Shown: one piece after another, positions 16,185 to 25,418 of the stretch | How positions within the stretch are numbered: position 1 is the stretch's first letter | Layout: each line of letters begins with the position of its first letter | NCBI GenBank assembly: GCA_040382055.1 | Contig: JBEIGE010000001.1 | Coordinates: 1 to 64,000, forward strand | DNA: 64,000 bases | Source: JBEIGE01 sp040382055 | GTDB lineage: Bacteria > Pseudomonadota > Gammaproteobacteria > Burkholderiales > Burkholderiaceae_C | Direction: 5' to 3' | Notes under the pieces: generated by a model | Databases searched by the model: none | Told to the model about the DNA's origin: nothing | What the model saw: the letters and a program-made list of their open reading frames with translations, nothing else | Translations under genes and position numbers: made by a program

Positions 16185-17717
16185 TCAGCTCTCCATCCGG
16201 ATTGGAATAGTGCGTTTCTTTTCGCTGCCAAACAGGCTGGTTTCTGTCTGCCCTTCGGAGCATCCGTTGCCAAAGCTGAAGCCACAGCCACCCTTCACAT
16301 TGAAAGCGTTTTCCGCATACTCCCGGTGGGAAGTTGGTATGACAAAGCGGTCTTCGTAATTGGCAATTGCCATGTAGCGGTACATCTCTTCCACCTCTGC
16401 GGCAGTCAAGCCCACCTGGTCCAGCACCGCCTGGTTGATCAGTCCATCCACATGCTTGGTGCGCTGGTAGGAGCGCATGGCCAGCATGCGTTCCAAAGCA
16501 CGCACCACGGGGCCCGTATCACCAGCCGTCAGCAGGTTGGCCAGGTACTTGACCGGAATGCGCAGTTGCGACACATCAGGGATTTCCCCGTTTTGACTCA
16601 ACACGCCAGCGTTGGCCGATGCGGTGATGGGCGAAAGCGGTGGCACATACCAGACCATGGGCAGGGTGCGGTACTCGGGGTGCAGTGGCAACGCCACCTT
16701 CCAGTCCACCGCCATCTTGTACACCGGGCTTTGGCGTGCTGCGGCCATCCAGGCATCAGGAATGCCGTCGATGCGCGCTTGTGCAATAACCGCAGGGTCA
16801 TTGGGATCCAGAAACAGGTTGAGCTGTGCCTGGTACAGGTCGGCCTCGTTAGGGGTGCTGGCAGCGGCGGCGATGCCGTCGGCATCGTACAAAAGCACGC
16901 CCAGGTAGCGAATGCGTCCCACACAGGTCTCAGAACACACCGTGGGTTGACCGGCCTCGATACGGGGGTAGCAGAAAATGCATTTCTCTGCTTTGCCGCT
17001 CTTCCAGTTGTAGTAAATCTTTTTGTAGGGGCATCCACTTACACACATGCGCCAGCCACGGCATTTGTCCTGGTCGATCAGCACAATGCCGTCTTCTTCA
17101 CGCTTGTAGATAGAGCCAGACGGGCATGAGGCTGCACAGGTTGGATTGAGGCAGTGCTCGCACAGACGCGGCAAGTACATCATGAACGTGTTTTCGAACT
17201 GGCCCATCATGTCTTTCTGGGCTTGTTCGAAACCGGCCAGGTTGGAGTCCTTGCTGCGCTTGGAGAATTCACCGCCCAGGATTTCCTCCCAGTTGGGACC
17301 CCATTCAATCTTCTCCATGCGCTTGCCGGTGATCAGCGAGCGAGGGCGCGCAGTGGGCGCGTGTTTCATCTCGGGAGCCGACTGCAAATGATCGTAGTCG
17401 AAGGTAAAGGGTTCGTAGTAATCGTCAATCTGCGGCAGGTTGGGATTGCTGAAGATTTTCATCAGCAGCGACCATTTGCCACCCTGCTTGGGCACGATGG
17501 AACCATCGGCTTTGCGAACCCAGCCACCGTTCCACTTGTCCTGGTTTTCCCATTCTTTGGGGTATCCAATGCCGGGCTTGGTTTCCACGTTGTTGAACCA
17601 GGCGTACTCGACGCCGGGTCGGTTGGTCCAGACATTCTTGCAGGTGACCGAGCAGGTGTGGCAGCCGATGCACTTGTCCAGATTCAGGACCATGCCGATT
17701 TGTGCGCGAATTTTCAT
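16185..17717 (-). CDS. narH: Respiratory nitrate reductase beta subunit (iron-sulfur)
   Basis: A 510-residue iron-sulfur subunit that carries electrons from NarI to NarG on the cytoplasmic face. Four cysteine clusters are visible: 'CIGCHTCSVTC' near the N-terminus, 'CEHCLNPTCAASCPSG', 'CRGWRMCVSGCPYKK' (Trp in place of one Cys, which makes this the 3Fe-4S site), and 'CIFCYPRIEAGQPTVCSETC'. Length agrees with E. coli NarH (512). It overlaps narG by four bases. The C-terminal 'AFNVKGGCGFSFGNGC' is also conserved. Confidence 0.97.
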   Translation of the reverse strand: MKIRAQIGMVLNLDKCIGCHTCSVTCKNVWTNRPGVEYAWFNNVETKPGIGYPKEWENQDKWNGGWVRKADGSIVPKQGGKWSLLMKIFSNPNLPQIDDYYEPFTFDYDHLQSAPEMKHAPTARPRSLITGKRMEKIEWGPNWEEILGGEFSKRSKDSNLAGFEQAQKDMMGQFENTFMMYLPRLCEHCLNPTCAASCPSGSIYKREEDGIVLIDQDKCRGWRMCVSGCPYKKIYYNWKSGKAEKCIFCYPRIEAGQPTVCSETCVGRIRYLGVLLYDADGIAAAASTPNEADLYQAQLNLFLDPNDPAVIAQARIDGIPDAWMAAARQSPVYKMAVDWKVALPLHPEYRTLPMVWYVPPLSPITASANAGVLSQNGEIPDVSQLRIPVKYLANLLTAGDTGPVVRALERMLAMRSYQRTKHVDGLINQAVLDQVGLTAAEVEEMYRYMAIANYEDRFVIPTSHREYAENAFNVKGGCGFSFGNGCSEGQTETSLFGSEKKRTIPIRMES

Positions 17718-20700
17718 GGGTTCTCTCCTTGCGATTGGTAGGCGCGAACGAGGTGGTCGTCGGCCGGGGTGTCGAGCCAGTCGACCTTGCTCATCTTGCG
17801 CACCACAACAAACTCATCGCGGTTGGTACCAATGGTTCCGTAGTAGTTGAAGCCGTAGCTCAGCTGGGCGTAGCCGCCAATCATGTGGGTGGGCTTGAGC
17901 ACAATACGGGTGACCGAGTTGTGAATGCCACCGCGCACGCCGGTGATTTCCGAGCCCGGGGTATTGATGATCTTCTCTTGCGAGTGGTACATCATCACCA
18001 TGCCGTTGTTCACTCGCTGGCTCACTACGGCGCGTGCTGCAACAGCGCCATTGATGTTGAACAACTCAACCCAGTCGTTGTCCACAATACCGGCAGTTTT
18101 AGCGTCGTCTTCGCTCAACCACACCACGGTGCCGCCCCGGTTTAGCGTAAGCATCATCAGGTTGTCACTGTAGGTACTGTGAATGCCCCACTTCTGGTGT
18201 GGTGTGATGAAATTCAGCTGAATCTCGGTATTGCCATTGGGCTTGATGTTGTGAATGCCCGCTGTGGTCTTCAGGTCTACGGGTGGACGGTAACTGCCGA
18301 AGCCTTCGCCAAAGGCAATCATCCATGGGTGGTCCTGGTAGAACTGCTGACGTCCTGTGAGGGTGCGCCATGGAATGTACTCATGCACATTGGTGTAGCC
18401 AGCGTTGTAGCTCACCGTCTCGCTCTCGATTCCGCTCCAGGTAGGCGAACTGATGATCTTGCGCGGCTGGGACTGAATGTCGCGGTAACGGATTTTTTCG
18501 TCTTCGCGGTACAGCGCCAGGTGCGTGTGGTCGCGGCCAGTTTGCTTGCCCAGTGCCTCCCACGCCTTTACGGCTACGTGGCCATTGGTTTCGGGGGCCA
18601 GTTGCAAAATGACTTCGCAGGCATCAATGTCGCTGACGATGCGTGGCATGCCTTTGGAAACGCCTTCTTCCAGCGTCTTGCCGTTGAGCTGGCCGAGCTG
18701 TTCGACTTCAGTGCCCGTCTTCCAGCCAATGCCTTTGCCGCCGTTGCCCAATTTGTCGAGCAATGGGCCCAGGGCTGTAAAGCGCTTGAAGGTATTGGGG
18801 TAGTCGCGCTCCACCACGGTAATTTGCGGTGCAGTTTTTCCGGGGATCAGTTCACAGTGGCCCTTTTTCCATTCCTTCACTTCGAAGGCCTGCGCCATTT
18901 CTCCGGGGGTGTCGTGCATGATGGGTGAGAGCACCACTTCTTTCTCGACGCCCAGGTGGCCCACGCACACCTCGCTGAAAGATTTGGCAAATCCTTTGTA
19001 GATTTCCCAGTCGCTGCGGCTTTGCCACACCGGGTCCACCGCTGCACTCAGCGGGTGGATAAAGGGGTGCATGTCGCTGGTGTTGAGGTCGTTCTTCTCG
19101 TACCAGCTGGCGGTAGGCAGCACGATGTCGGAGTACAGGCAGGTGGTGCTCATGCGGAAGTCCAGCGTGACCAGCAGGTCCAGCTTGCCTTGCGGCGCAT
19201 CTTTGTGCCACTTCACCTCGGCGGGTTTGGCATCGTCCTTGCCCAGGTCTTTGCCCTGCACGCCGTTCTCGGTGCCCAGCAGGTGCTTGCAGAAATACTC
19301 GTGGCCCTTGCCGCTGGAGCCCAGCAGGTTGGAGCGCCAGACAAACATGTTGCGCGGCCAGTTTTGCGGCGCATCTGGATCTTCGCAGCTCATCTCCAGC
19401 GTGCCGTCCTTGAGCGCTTTGGTGACGTAGTCCTTGGCATCCAGGCCTGCAGCCTGAGCGTCTTTGACGACCTGCATCGGGTTGGTCTTGAGCTGCGGCG
19501 CGCTGGGCAACCAGCCCATGCGCTCAGCGCGCACATTGAAATCGATCATGCTGCCGCTAAAAGCCTTTTTATCGGCTGTGCTCAGCGTGGGCGACACGAT
19601 TTCTTCCATGCCCAGTTTCTCGTAGCGCCACTGGTCGGTGTGGGCATAAAAGAAGCTGGTGCTGTTCATTTGCCGGGGTGGGCGTACCCAGTCGGTGGCA
19701 AAGGCCAGTGGCACCCAGCCAGTCTGGGGGCGGAGCTTCTCCTGGCCCACGTAATGGGCCCAGCCGCCACCGCTTTGGCCAATGCAGCCGCACATCATCA
19801 GCAGGTTGATCACGCCACGGTAATTCATGTCGGCGTGGTACCAGTGGTTCATGGCTGCGCCAATGATGACCATGGACTTGCCGTGCGTCTTGTCGGCGTT
19901 GTCAGCGAACTGGCGCGCCACGGTGATGACCTGGTCGCGCGGTACACCGGTAATGCTCTCTTGCCATGCGGGGGTGTAGGCGGCGTTGTCGTCAAAGTTT
20001 TTGGCGCCACTGCCCAGACCACGGTCAATACCGTACTGCGCTACCTGCAAATCGAACACGGTTGCGACCATGGCATAACGCTCTTCGCCGGCCTTGCCCA
20101 GGCGCAGGCGGACCGCAGGCACTTTGGCGCGGTTGACATCGCCGTTCTGTGCATTGGCAGGAAAATGTGGTGTGACGTTGCCACCAAAGTACGGGAAGCC
20201 GACGTCCACGACCTGGTGCTCTTGCGCGCCATCTTCAATCACCGAGAGCTTGAGTTTGACGTCGGTATTGCCGCGCGCTTCTTTGTCTTCCAGATTCCAT
20301 TTGCCTTCGTCTTCGCGACCCGGTTCACCCCAGCGAAAGCCGATTGATCCGTTAGGCAGAACGGCTTTACCGGCGGTGTCAAACGCCACGGTTTTCCACT
20401 CGGGGTTGCTCTTTTGACCCATCTTGCCGTTGAAATCACTGGCGCGCAGATAGCGGTCGGGCACCATGGTTACCGTGCCATCGGGCAGGGTGCTTTCTTT
20501 GAGCATCACCAGCAACGGCAGATCGGTGTAGCGACGGGCGTAGTTGTCAAAGTAGCTGCTGCGCTGCTTGCCGCCATCGGGGAAGTAAAACTCTTTCAGT
20601 GCCACGTGGCCCATGGCCATGGCCAGCGCCGCATCGGTACCCTGCTTGGGGTGCAACCACAGGTCAGAGAGCTTGGCGACTTCAGAGTAATCGGGTGTGA

Positions 20701-21541
20701 CTGCCACCGTTTTGGCACCTTTGTAGCGCACCTCGGTGAAGAAGTGGGCGTCGGGCGTGCGGGTCTGGGGTACGTTGGAACCCCAGGCGATGATGAAGCT
20801 GCTGTTGTACCAGTCGGCACTTTCAGGCACGTCGGTTTGCTCACCCCAGACCTGCGGGCTGGCCGGTGGCAGATCGCAGTACCAGTCATAAAAACTCATG
20901 CACACGCCACCAATCAGGGACAGGTAGCGGCTGCCTGCGGCGTAACTCACCATGGACATGGCGGGAATCGGCGAGAAGCCAATCACCCGGTCGGCACCGT
21001 GTTGCTTGATGGTGTACACATTGGCTGCGGCAATGAGCTGGTTGACTTCATCCCAGGTAGAGCGCACAAAACCACCCATGCCACGCACCTGCTGGTAGTC
21101 GCGCCGGGCCTCAGGACTGTTCTGAATCAGCGCCCAGGCATCGACCGGGCTCTTGCTGACCTTCAAGGCAGAGCGCCAGCGTTCCAGGAGGCGCCCACGC
21201 ACCATGGGGTACTTGACGCGGTTGGCAGAGTAAAGGTACCAGCTGTAGCTGGCACCGCGCGCGCAGCCCCGTGGCTCATGGTTGGGCATGTCCCAACGGG
21301 TGCGGGGATAGTCGGTCTGCTGGGTTTCCCAGGTGACGATACCGCCCTTGACATAAATCTTCCAGGAGCAGGAGCCCGTGCAGTTCACGCCGTGGGTGCT
21401 GCGCACGATCTTGTCGTGGGCCCATCGGTTGCGGTAGGCATCTTCCCAGGTGCGGTCTTCACCCGTGGTGACGCCGTGGCCTTGCGAAAACTCTTCGCGG
21501 GGAAGAGAAAAATAACTCAAACGATCAAGAAAGTGACTCAT
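17714..21541 (-). CDS. narG: Respiratory nitrate reductase alpha subunit (molybdopterin)
   Basis: A 1275-residue catalytic subunit that reduces nitrate to nitrite at a bis-MGD molybdenum site, facing the cytoplasm. The N-terminal 4Fe-4S motif 'RSTHGVNCTGSCSWKIYVK' (His-Cys-Cys plus a later Cys), 'GCARGASYSWYLYSANRVKYP' and the Mo-ligand region 'YCDLPPASPQVWGEQTDVPESADWYNSSFIIAWGSN' are conserved. The start at 21541 is chosen from the NarG N-terminus 'MSHFLDRLSYFSLPREEFSQGHG' and an AGAGG site just before it. Length agrees with the family (about 1250). There is no Tat signal, as is usual for the membrane-bound Nar type. A 97-base gap separates it from narK2, so a second promoter is possible. 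Confidence 0.98.
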   Translation of the reverse strand: MSHFLDRLSYFSLPREEFSQGHGVTTGEDRTWEDAYRNRWAHDKIVRSTHGVNCTGSCSWKIYVKGGIVTWETQQTDYPRTRWDMPNHEPRGCARGASYSWYLYSANRVKYPMVRGRLLERWRSALKVSKSPVDAWALIQNSPEARRDYQQVRGMGGFVRSTWDEVNQLIAAANVYTIKQHGADRVIGFSPIPAMSMVSYAAGSRYLSLIGGVCMSFYDWYCDLPPASPQVWGEQTDVPESADWYNSSFIIAWGSNVPQTRTPDAHFFTEVRYKGAKTVAVTPDYSEVAKLSDLWLHPKQGTDAALAMAMGHVALKEFYFPDGGKQRSSYFDNYARRYTDLPLLVMLKESTLPDGTVTMVPDRYLRASDFNGKMGQKSNPEWKTVAFDTAGKAVLPNGSIGFRWGEPGREDEGKWNLEDKEARGNTDVKLKLSVIEDGAQEHQVVDVGFPYFGGNVTPHFPANAQNGDVNRAKVPAVRLRLGKAGEERYAMVATVFDLQVAQYGIDRGLGSGAKNFDDNAAYTPAWQESITGVPRDQVITVARQFADNADKTHGKSMVIIGAAMNHWYHADMNYRGVINLLMMCGCIGQSGGGWAHYVGQEKLRPQTGWVPLAFATDWVRPPRQMNSTSFFYAHTDQWRYEKLGMEEIVSPTLSTADKKAFSGSMIDFNVRAERMGWLPSAPQLKTNPMQVVKDAQAAGLDAKDYVTKALKDGTLEMSCEDPDAPQNWPRNMFVWRSNLLGSSGKGHEYFCKHLLGTENGVQGKDLGKDDAKPAEVKWHKDAPQGKLDLLVTLDFRMSTTCLYSDIVLPTASWYEKNDLNTSDMHPFIHPLSAAVDPVWQSRSDWEIYKGFAKSFSEVCVGHLGVEKEVVLSPIMHDTPGEMAQAFEVKEWKKGHCELIPGKTAPQITVVERDYPNTFKRFTALGPLLDKLGNGGKGIGWKTGTEVEQLGQLNGKTLEEGVSKGMPRIVSDIDACEVILQLAPETNGHVAVKAWEALGKQTGRDHTHLALYREDEKIRYRDIQSQPRKIISSPTWSGIESETVSYNAGYTNVHEYIPWRTLTGRQQFYQDHPWMIAFGEGFGSYRPPVDLKTTAGIHNIKPNGNTEIQLNFITPHQKWGIHSTYSDNLMMLTLNRGGTVVWLSEDDAKTAGIVDNDWVELFNINGAVAARAVVSQRVNNGMVMMYHSQEKIINTPGSEITGVRGGIHNSVTRIVLKPTHMIGGYAQLSYGFNYYGTIGTNRDEFVVVRKMSKVDWLDTPADDHLVRAYQSQGENP

Positions 21542-21638
21542 AGGGAGACCTCTGTGAACAACATTACGAAACAAATCGGGCGTTAGCCCTCGTGGGGATT
21601 GCGTAAGCAGCTATGTATTTAGTAGCAATCATGGCAAC

Positions 21639-23267
21639 TCAAGGATTTTTTATTTCTGAGCCGGCGCGCAGATAAAACCACCAGTTCAAAATCAAGCACA
21701 GCGCATAGAAGATCGCAAAGCCGTACATGGCGAGCTGTGGAGTGCCCGCCTTGATCTGGGCACCGATGACCACCGGCGCGATGAAAGCGCCATAGGCAGC
21801 CACCGCCGAGGTCCAGCCCAGCACTGGGCCGGTCTGCTGGCGATCAAAGATCACACCAATGGTGCGGAAGGTAGAGCCATTGCCAATGCCGCTGGCAGCG
21901 AACAGCAGTACGAACAGCCACATGAAGGTGGAGAAATGCTGCTCGGGCGTGGCAGAACCATAGGCCTGCATCATCACGTAGCCCACGGCGCCCGAGGCCA
22001 CCACCATGACGGCTGAGATCACCTGCGTCACGATGGAGCCACCCACCTTGTCAGAGATCCAGCCACCCACGGGACGAATCAGCGCGCCCACGAAAGGGCC
22101 AATCCAGGCATAGGTGAGCGCCGAGGGCGCATTGGGGTTCTTGAGGGTGTGCTGCATGACGCCCGCTGCGTCTGGCACATGGCTGATGCCAAAAATCACG
22201 GTGATAGACAGCGGCAGCGCCATCGAAAAGCCGATGAACGATCCGAAAGTCACGATGTACAAGAGCGTCAATGCCCAGGTGTGCTTGTTCTTGAAAATGG
22301 CGTATTGGTTGCCGATGTTGGCCTTCATTTCGCCAAAGGCAGCCAGCTTCATGACGAGCAGGACGGAGACAATGATGAGCGGCAAGGCCACCCACATATT
22401 GAGCAGGCCCAGGCCCGTAGGTGCAGGCAGGTAAAGGTACAGGCCAACCGCACCCACGACGCAGGTGATGCCCCACAAGTAGAGAATCTTGGCAAAGGCC
22501 GCGAGCGTGCCGCCGTAGTTGGCGGACAGAGTCAGCAGGTTGTTCATGCCGAACCAGGCCGCAACGATTAAGGGCAACAGAATGGCAGCCCAGATAAAGC
22601 CCGCGTTCTGGATGAAGGTGGGTGTACCGGCCACGATCTTGCCCAAAATCCAGCCACTGTCCTTGAGCAGCACCATGGAACCTCCAGCGGCGCTGCCAAA
22701 CACACCCACCGTCATCACCAGTGGTATGAGCACCTGCATGGTGGTCACACCAAAATTACCCAAACCTGCGTTGAGACCCAGCCCAGTGCCTTGCAGGCGC
22801 TTGGGAAAGAAGCTCGAGATATTGGACATGGAGCAGGCGAAATTGCCCCCGCCGATGCCGGACAGAAATGCGCACGCCTGGAACACCCACAGTGGGGTGT
22901 TTTTGTCCTGCAGGGCGATGCCGGTCCAGATGGCCGGAATCATCAGCAACGCAGAAGTCAGGAAGATGGTGTTGCGCCCTCCAGAGAGCTTGATGAAGAA
23001 CGATGCCGGAATGCGCAGCGTGGCGCCCATCAGACCGGCAATCGCTGTCAGGCCGAACATGTCAGCGGGCTTGAACGGGAAGCCCAGGTTCAGCATCTGA
23101 ACCGTGATGATGCCCCACATGCCCCACACCGCGAAGCCGACCAGCAGGTTGGGGATGGATATCCACAGGTTGCGGTAGGCGACCTTGCTTCCGGTGGACT
23201 CCCAGAATGCGTTGTCCTCGGGCCGCCAATCGGCAATGTCCGCTTTGGAATAGATTTTTTCACTCAT
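21639..23267 (-). CDS. narK2: Nitrate/nitrite transporter, NarK2 type
   Basis: A 542-residue MFS protein with about 12 hydrophobic segments and, compared with NarK1, a longer loop and C-terminus. Nitrate-porter signatures are 'CAFLSGIGGGNFACSMSNIS' and 'FAASGIGNGSTFRTIGVIF', with conserved arginines in 'GATLRIPASFFIKLSGGRN' and 'ALIRPVGGWISDKVGG'. NarK2-type proteins exchange nitrate for nitrite across the inner membrane, which suits respiration where nitrite is toxic. It follows narK1 by 27 bases and precedes narG, as in many denitrifying betaproteobacteria. The NarK1/NarK2 labels follow that pattern and the relative lengths; they are not proven here. Confidence 0.92.
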   Translation of the reverse strand: MSEKIYSKADIADWRPEDNAFWESTGSKVAYRNLWISIPNLLVGFAVWGMWGIITVQMLNLGFPFKPADMFGLTAIAGLMGATLRIPASFFIKLSGGRNTIFLTSALLMIPAIWTGIALQDKNTPLWVFQACAFLSGIGGGNFACSMSNISSFFPKRLQGTGLGLNAGLGNFGVTTMQVLIPLVMTVGVFGSAAGGSMVLLKDSGWILGKIVAGTPTFIQNAGFIWAAILLPLIVAAWFGMNNLLTLSANYGGTLAAFAKILYLWGITCVVGAVGLYLYLPAPTGLGLLNMWVALPLIIVSVLLVMKLAAFGEMKANIGNQYAIFKNKHTWALTLLYIVTFGSFIGFSMALPLSITVIFGISHVPDAAGVMQHTLKNPNAPSALTYAWIGPFVGALIRPVGGWISDKVGGSIVTQVISAVMVVASGAVGYVMMQAYGSATPEQHFSTFMWLFVLLFAASGIGNGSTFRTIGVIFDRQQTGPVLGWTSAVAAYGAFIAPVVIGAQIKAGTPQLAMYGFAIFYALCLILNWWFYLRAGSEIKNP

Positions 23268-23294
23268 GATGATGACTCCAGTAGTCCGGACGGT

Positions 23295-24563
23295 TTAGTT
23301 TTGAAAGGAGAAGTTTTTGGCGTTCTTGCCCATGAGCTCGGTGCCGCGGACTTCGGTCCAGTACATCCAGATCAGCGACACCCAGACCACGCCGTACATC
23401 AGCATGAAAGCGCTGGAGCGAATACCGGTCAGGTCCATCAACGCCCCGAACATGATGGGCAACACGAACCCGCCCAAGCCACCGGCCAGGCCTACGATGC
23501 CGCTGATGGCGCCGATGTTGTGCGAGTAGTCATCACTGATGTACTTGAAGACACTGGCCTTGCCAAATGCCATGGCAATCCCCAAAATAAACATCAGGCC
23601 AGTGAACAAGTAGACATTCAAACCAATGTGGTATGTCACCGGGCCATTGACCGTGGCGATGGTGAAGTCCGTCTGGGGATATGACAGCAAAAATAGGCAA
23701 ATCCAGCTCACCCACATCACCCACCAGGTCACGCTGTGTGCGCCGTACTTGTCGGACAACACGCCACCAAATGCGCGCAACACGCCGCCGGGCAACGAGA
23801 AGCAAGCGGCTAGCAGTGCCGCCACACGAATGTCCAACCCGAACTCACCCACGTAGTACTGCACCATCCACAGTGCGAGGGCTACGTAGCCACCAAACAC
23901 GATGCTGTAGTACTGGCAGTACTTGATGACCTTGGGATCTTTTAGCGCTTTGAGCTGTTCCGCAAAACTGACCCGGTTAGGCACCAGATGCGATGGATCA
24001 CTGTGGCTGAACATCCAGAACAGCACCAAAGTTGCCAGCATGATGGCTGCGTAAACCTGCGGCACCATGGTCCAACCAAAAGCCACCAGGATGACTGGCG
24101 CTACGAATTTGTTAACTGCAGAACCGGAGTTGCCGGCACCGTAGATACCCATCGCAGTCCCTTGCCGGCTTTTGGGGAACCAACGCGCAACATACGGTGT
24201 GCCTACCGAGAACGAGCCGCCCGCCAGACCCACAAACAATCCGATGGTCAGGAAGTGCCAGAACTCCGTGGCGTAGCTCATCATCCAGATGGCTGGCACG
24301 GTGATAGCCATCAAGACCGCCATCACAATCCGTCCGCCGTAACGGTCAGTCCAGATGCCCAGGGGCACGCGGATGAGCGAACCGGTCAGCACCGGTGTTG
24401 CCATCAGCAGACCAAACTGGGTGGAATTGAGGTTCAGCATCTTCTTGATGGGGATGCCGATCACGCCGAACATCATCCACACCATGAAACACACCGTAAA
24501 CGCCAACGTGCTGACAATCAGTACCGACCAGGCTTTTTTCGATTGACTAAGTTCAGAGGCCAT
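23295..24563 (-). CDS. narK1: Nitrate transporter, NarK1 type
   Basis: A 422-residue MFS transporter with 12 hydrophobic segments, predicted nitrate/proton symporter. Signatures are 'FVGLAGGSFSVGTPYVARWF' and 'IVGLAGGLGGFVLPIMFGALMDLTG', with the nitrate-binding arginine context 'GSLIRVPLGIWTDRYGGR' and 'GGVLRAFGGVLSDKYG'. The start at 24563 is chosen for its AGGAGAAGGA site and the family-like N-terminus 'MASELSQSKKAWSVLIVSTLAF'; the frame is open further upstream. It is the first structural gene of the block and has an FNR-type box 152-165 bases ahead. Expected to start nitrate uptake when internal nitrite is still low. Confidence 0.93.
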   Translation of the reverse strand: MASELSQSKKAWSVLIVSTLAFTVCFMVWMMFGVIGIPIKKMLNLNSTQFGLLMATPVLTGSLIRVPLGIWTDRYGGRIVMAVLMAITVPAIWMMSYATEFWHFLTIGLFVGLAGGSFSVGTPYVARWFPKSRQGTAMGIYGAGNSGSAVNKFVAPVILVAFGWTMVPQVYAAIMLATLVLFWMFSHSDPSHLVPNRVSFAEQLKALKDPKVIKYCQYYSIVFGGYVALALWMVQYYVGEFGLDIRVAALLAACFSLPGGVLRAFGGVLSDKYGAHSVTWWVMWVSWICLFLLSYPQTDFTIATVNGPVTYHIGLNVYLFTGLMFILGIAMAFGKASVFKYISDDYSHNIGAISGIVGLAGGLGGFVLPIMFGALMDLTGIRSSAFMLMYGVVWVSLIWMYWTEVRGTELMGKNAKNFSFQN

Positions 24564-24650
24564 ATTTCCTTCTCCTAAGGGTTGGCATGACTGTCGGTCT
24601 TTATGAGGGCATTGACCATCCACCTTTCGAACGCACATTGCAACCCAAAA

Positions 24651-24680
24651 GAACTAGGGCACCCGAAGGTGCCCTAGTTC
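24651..24680 (-). terminator. Perfect 13-bp hairpin between narL and narK1
   Basis: GAACTAGGGCACC (24651-24663) and GGTGCCCTAGTTC (24668-24680) are exact inverted copies with a four-base loop. On the minus strand the stem is followed by TTTT, which suits a terminator for narXL. It stands between the FNR box and narK1, so it also lies at or near the expected 5' end of the narK1 message. Confidence 0.85.
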
Positions 24681-24714
24681 TAAAGTAGTAATGGCCTTGA
24701 AATGCCGCTAACTG

Positions 24715-24728
24715 TTGATATTCATCAA
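24715..24728 (-). promoter_or_regulatory. FNR/CRP-type box for narK1
   Basis: TTGAT-N4-ATCAA is a perfect match to the FNR half-sites. It overlaps the last codons of narL. If the centre is at -41.5, the narK1 transcript would start near 24680. A weak -10-like ATTACT sits at the matching distance. This fits oxygen-sensitive activation of the nar genes; occupancy is inferred. Confidence 0.78.
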
Positions 24729-25408
24729 CCAAGACCCCGCGCGGCGGCATAAACCGCCACCTGGACCCGTGACGAAAGATTGAGCTTGCGAAAGATGTGC
24801 TGCACGTGCACTTTGACCGTGGACTCCGCAATATCCAGGGCGCGTGCAATCACCTTGTTGCTGTCACCGCGTGCAATTAGCAACAAAATTTCCCGTTCTC
24901 TGGCAGACAAGGACTCCAGCGCCTGGTCCTCTGCTGCAGGAGGTAACGCCAATGACTCCGCAACGGCCGGCCCCGCGGACACCTTGGCACGAAATACCGT
25001 CACAAATTTGGTCATCATGTCCGGGCTGATGACGCATTCCCCGCCCATCACCTTCACAATCGAATCACACAGCTGATCTGACTCCACGGTTTTCAGAAGG
25101 TAGCCGTCCGCCCCTGCGTGCATGGCGGCTGCAAGGTCGTTTTCGTCCTCGCTGACGGTCAGCATGAGAATGTGGGTGCCGGGATAGGCTTCTTTCAACG
25201 CAGCAATTCCATCAACGCCGCGCACTCCAGGCAAATGGTTGTCCAGCAGTATGGTGTCCGGTACCCCGCGCTGGGCACCCCGCAGTGCCTCGCCAATATC
25301 ACCGGCTTCTCCGAAAATTTCAAAGCGCCCATCCTGGGATAGCAAGGCAATCAGACCCCGGCGAAAAAGCGTGTGGTCATCAACGACCAGCAATTGAATG
25401 GATTTCAT
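24725..25408 (-). CDS. narL: Nitrate/nitrite response regulator NarL
   Basis: A 227-residue two-component regulator: receiver domain with acidic pocket D10-D11, phosphoacceptor D56 in 'LLDNHLPG', conserved Thr in 'LMLTVSED' and Lys in 'YLLKTVE'; then a LuxR-type helix-turn-helix 'LSAREREILLLIARGDSNKVIARALDIAESTVKVHVQHIFRKL' at the C-terminus. It sits 10 bases after narX and just before the narK1 promoter, so it is the expected partner of NarX and should tune the nar promoters to nitrate. One heptamer-like TACTACT lies near the predicted narK1 -10 region; this is too little to call a NarL site. Confidence 0.93.
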   Translation of the reverse strand: MKSIQLLVVDDHTLFRRGLIALLSQDGRFEIFGEAGDIGEALRGAQRGVPDTILLDNHLPGVRGVDGIAALKEAYPGTHILMLTVSEDENDLAAAMHAGADGYLLKTVESDQLCDSIVKVMGGECVISPDMMTKFVTVFRAKVSAGPAVAESLALPPAAEDQALESLSAREREILLLIARGDSNKVIARALDIAESTVKVHVQHIFRKLNLSSRVQVAVYAAARGLG

Positions 25409-25418
25409 GGGGATATTG

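Noticed and set aside
18956..20347. Long open frame on the plus strand opposite narG (463 codons), and another at 20414-21586
   Set aside because: Both are antisense shadows of narG, whose codon bias in a GC-rich gene leaves the other strand open. They show no ribosome site or family likeness.
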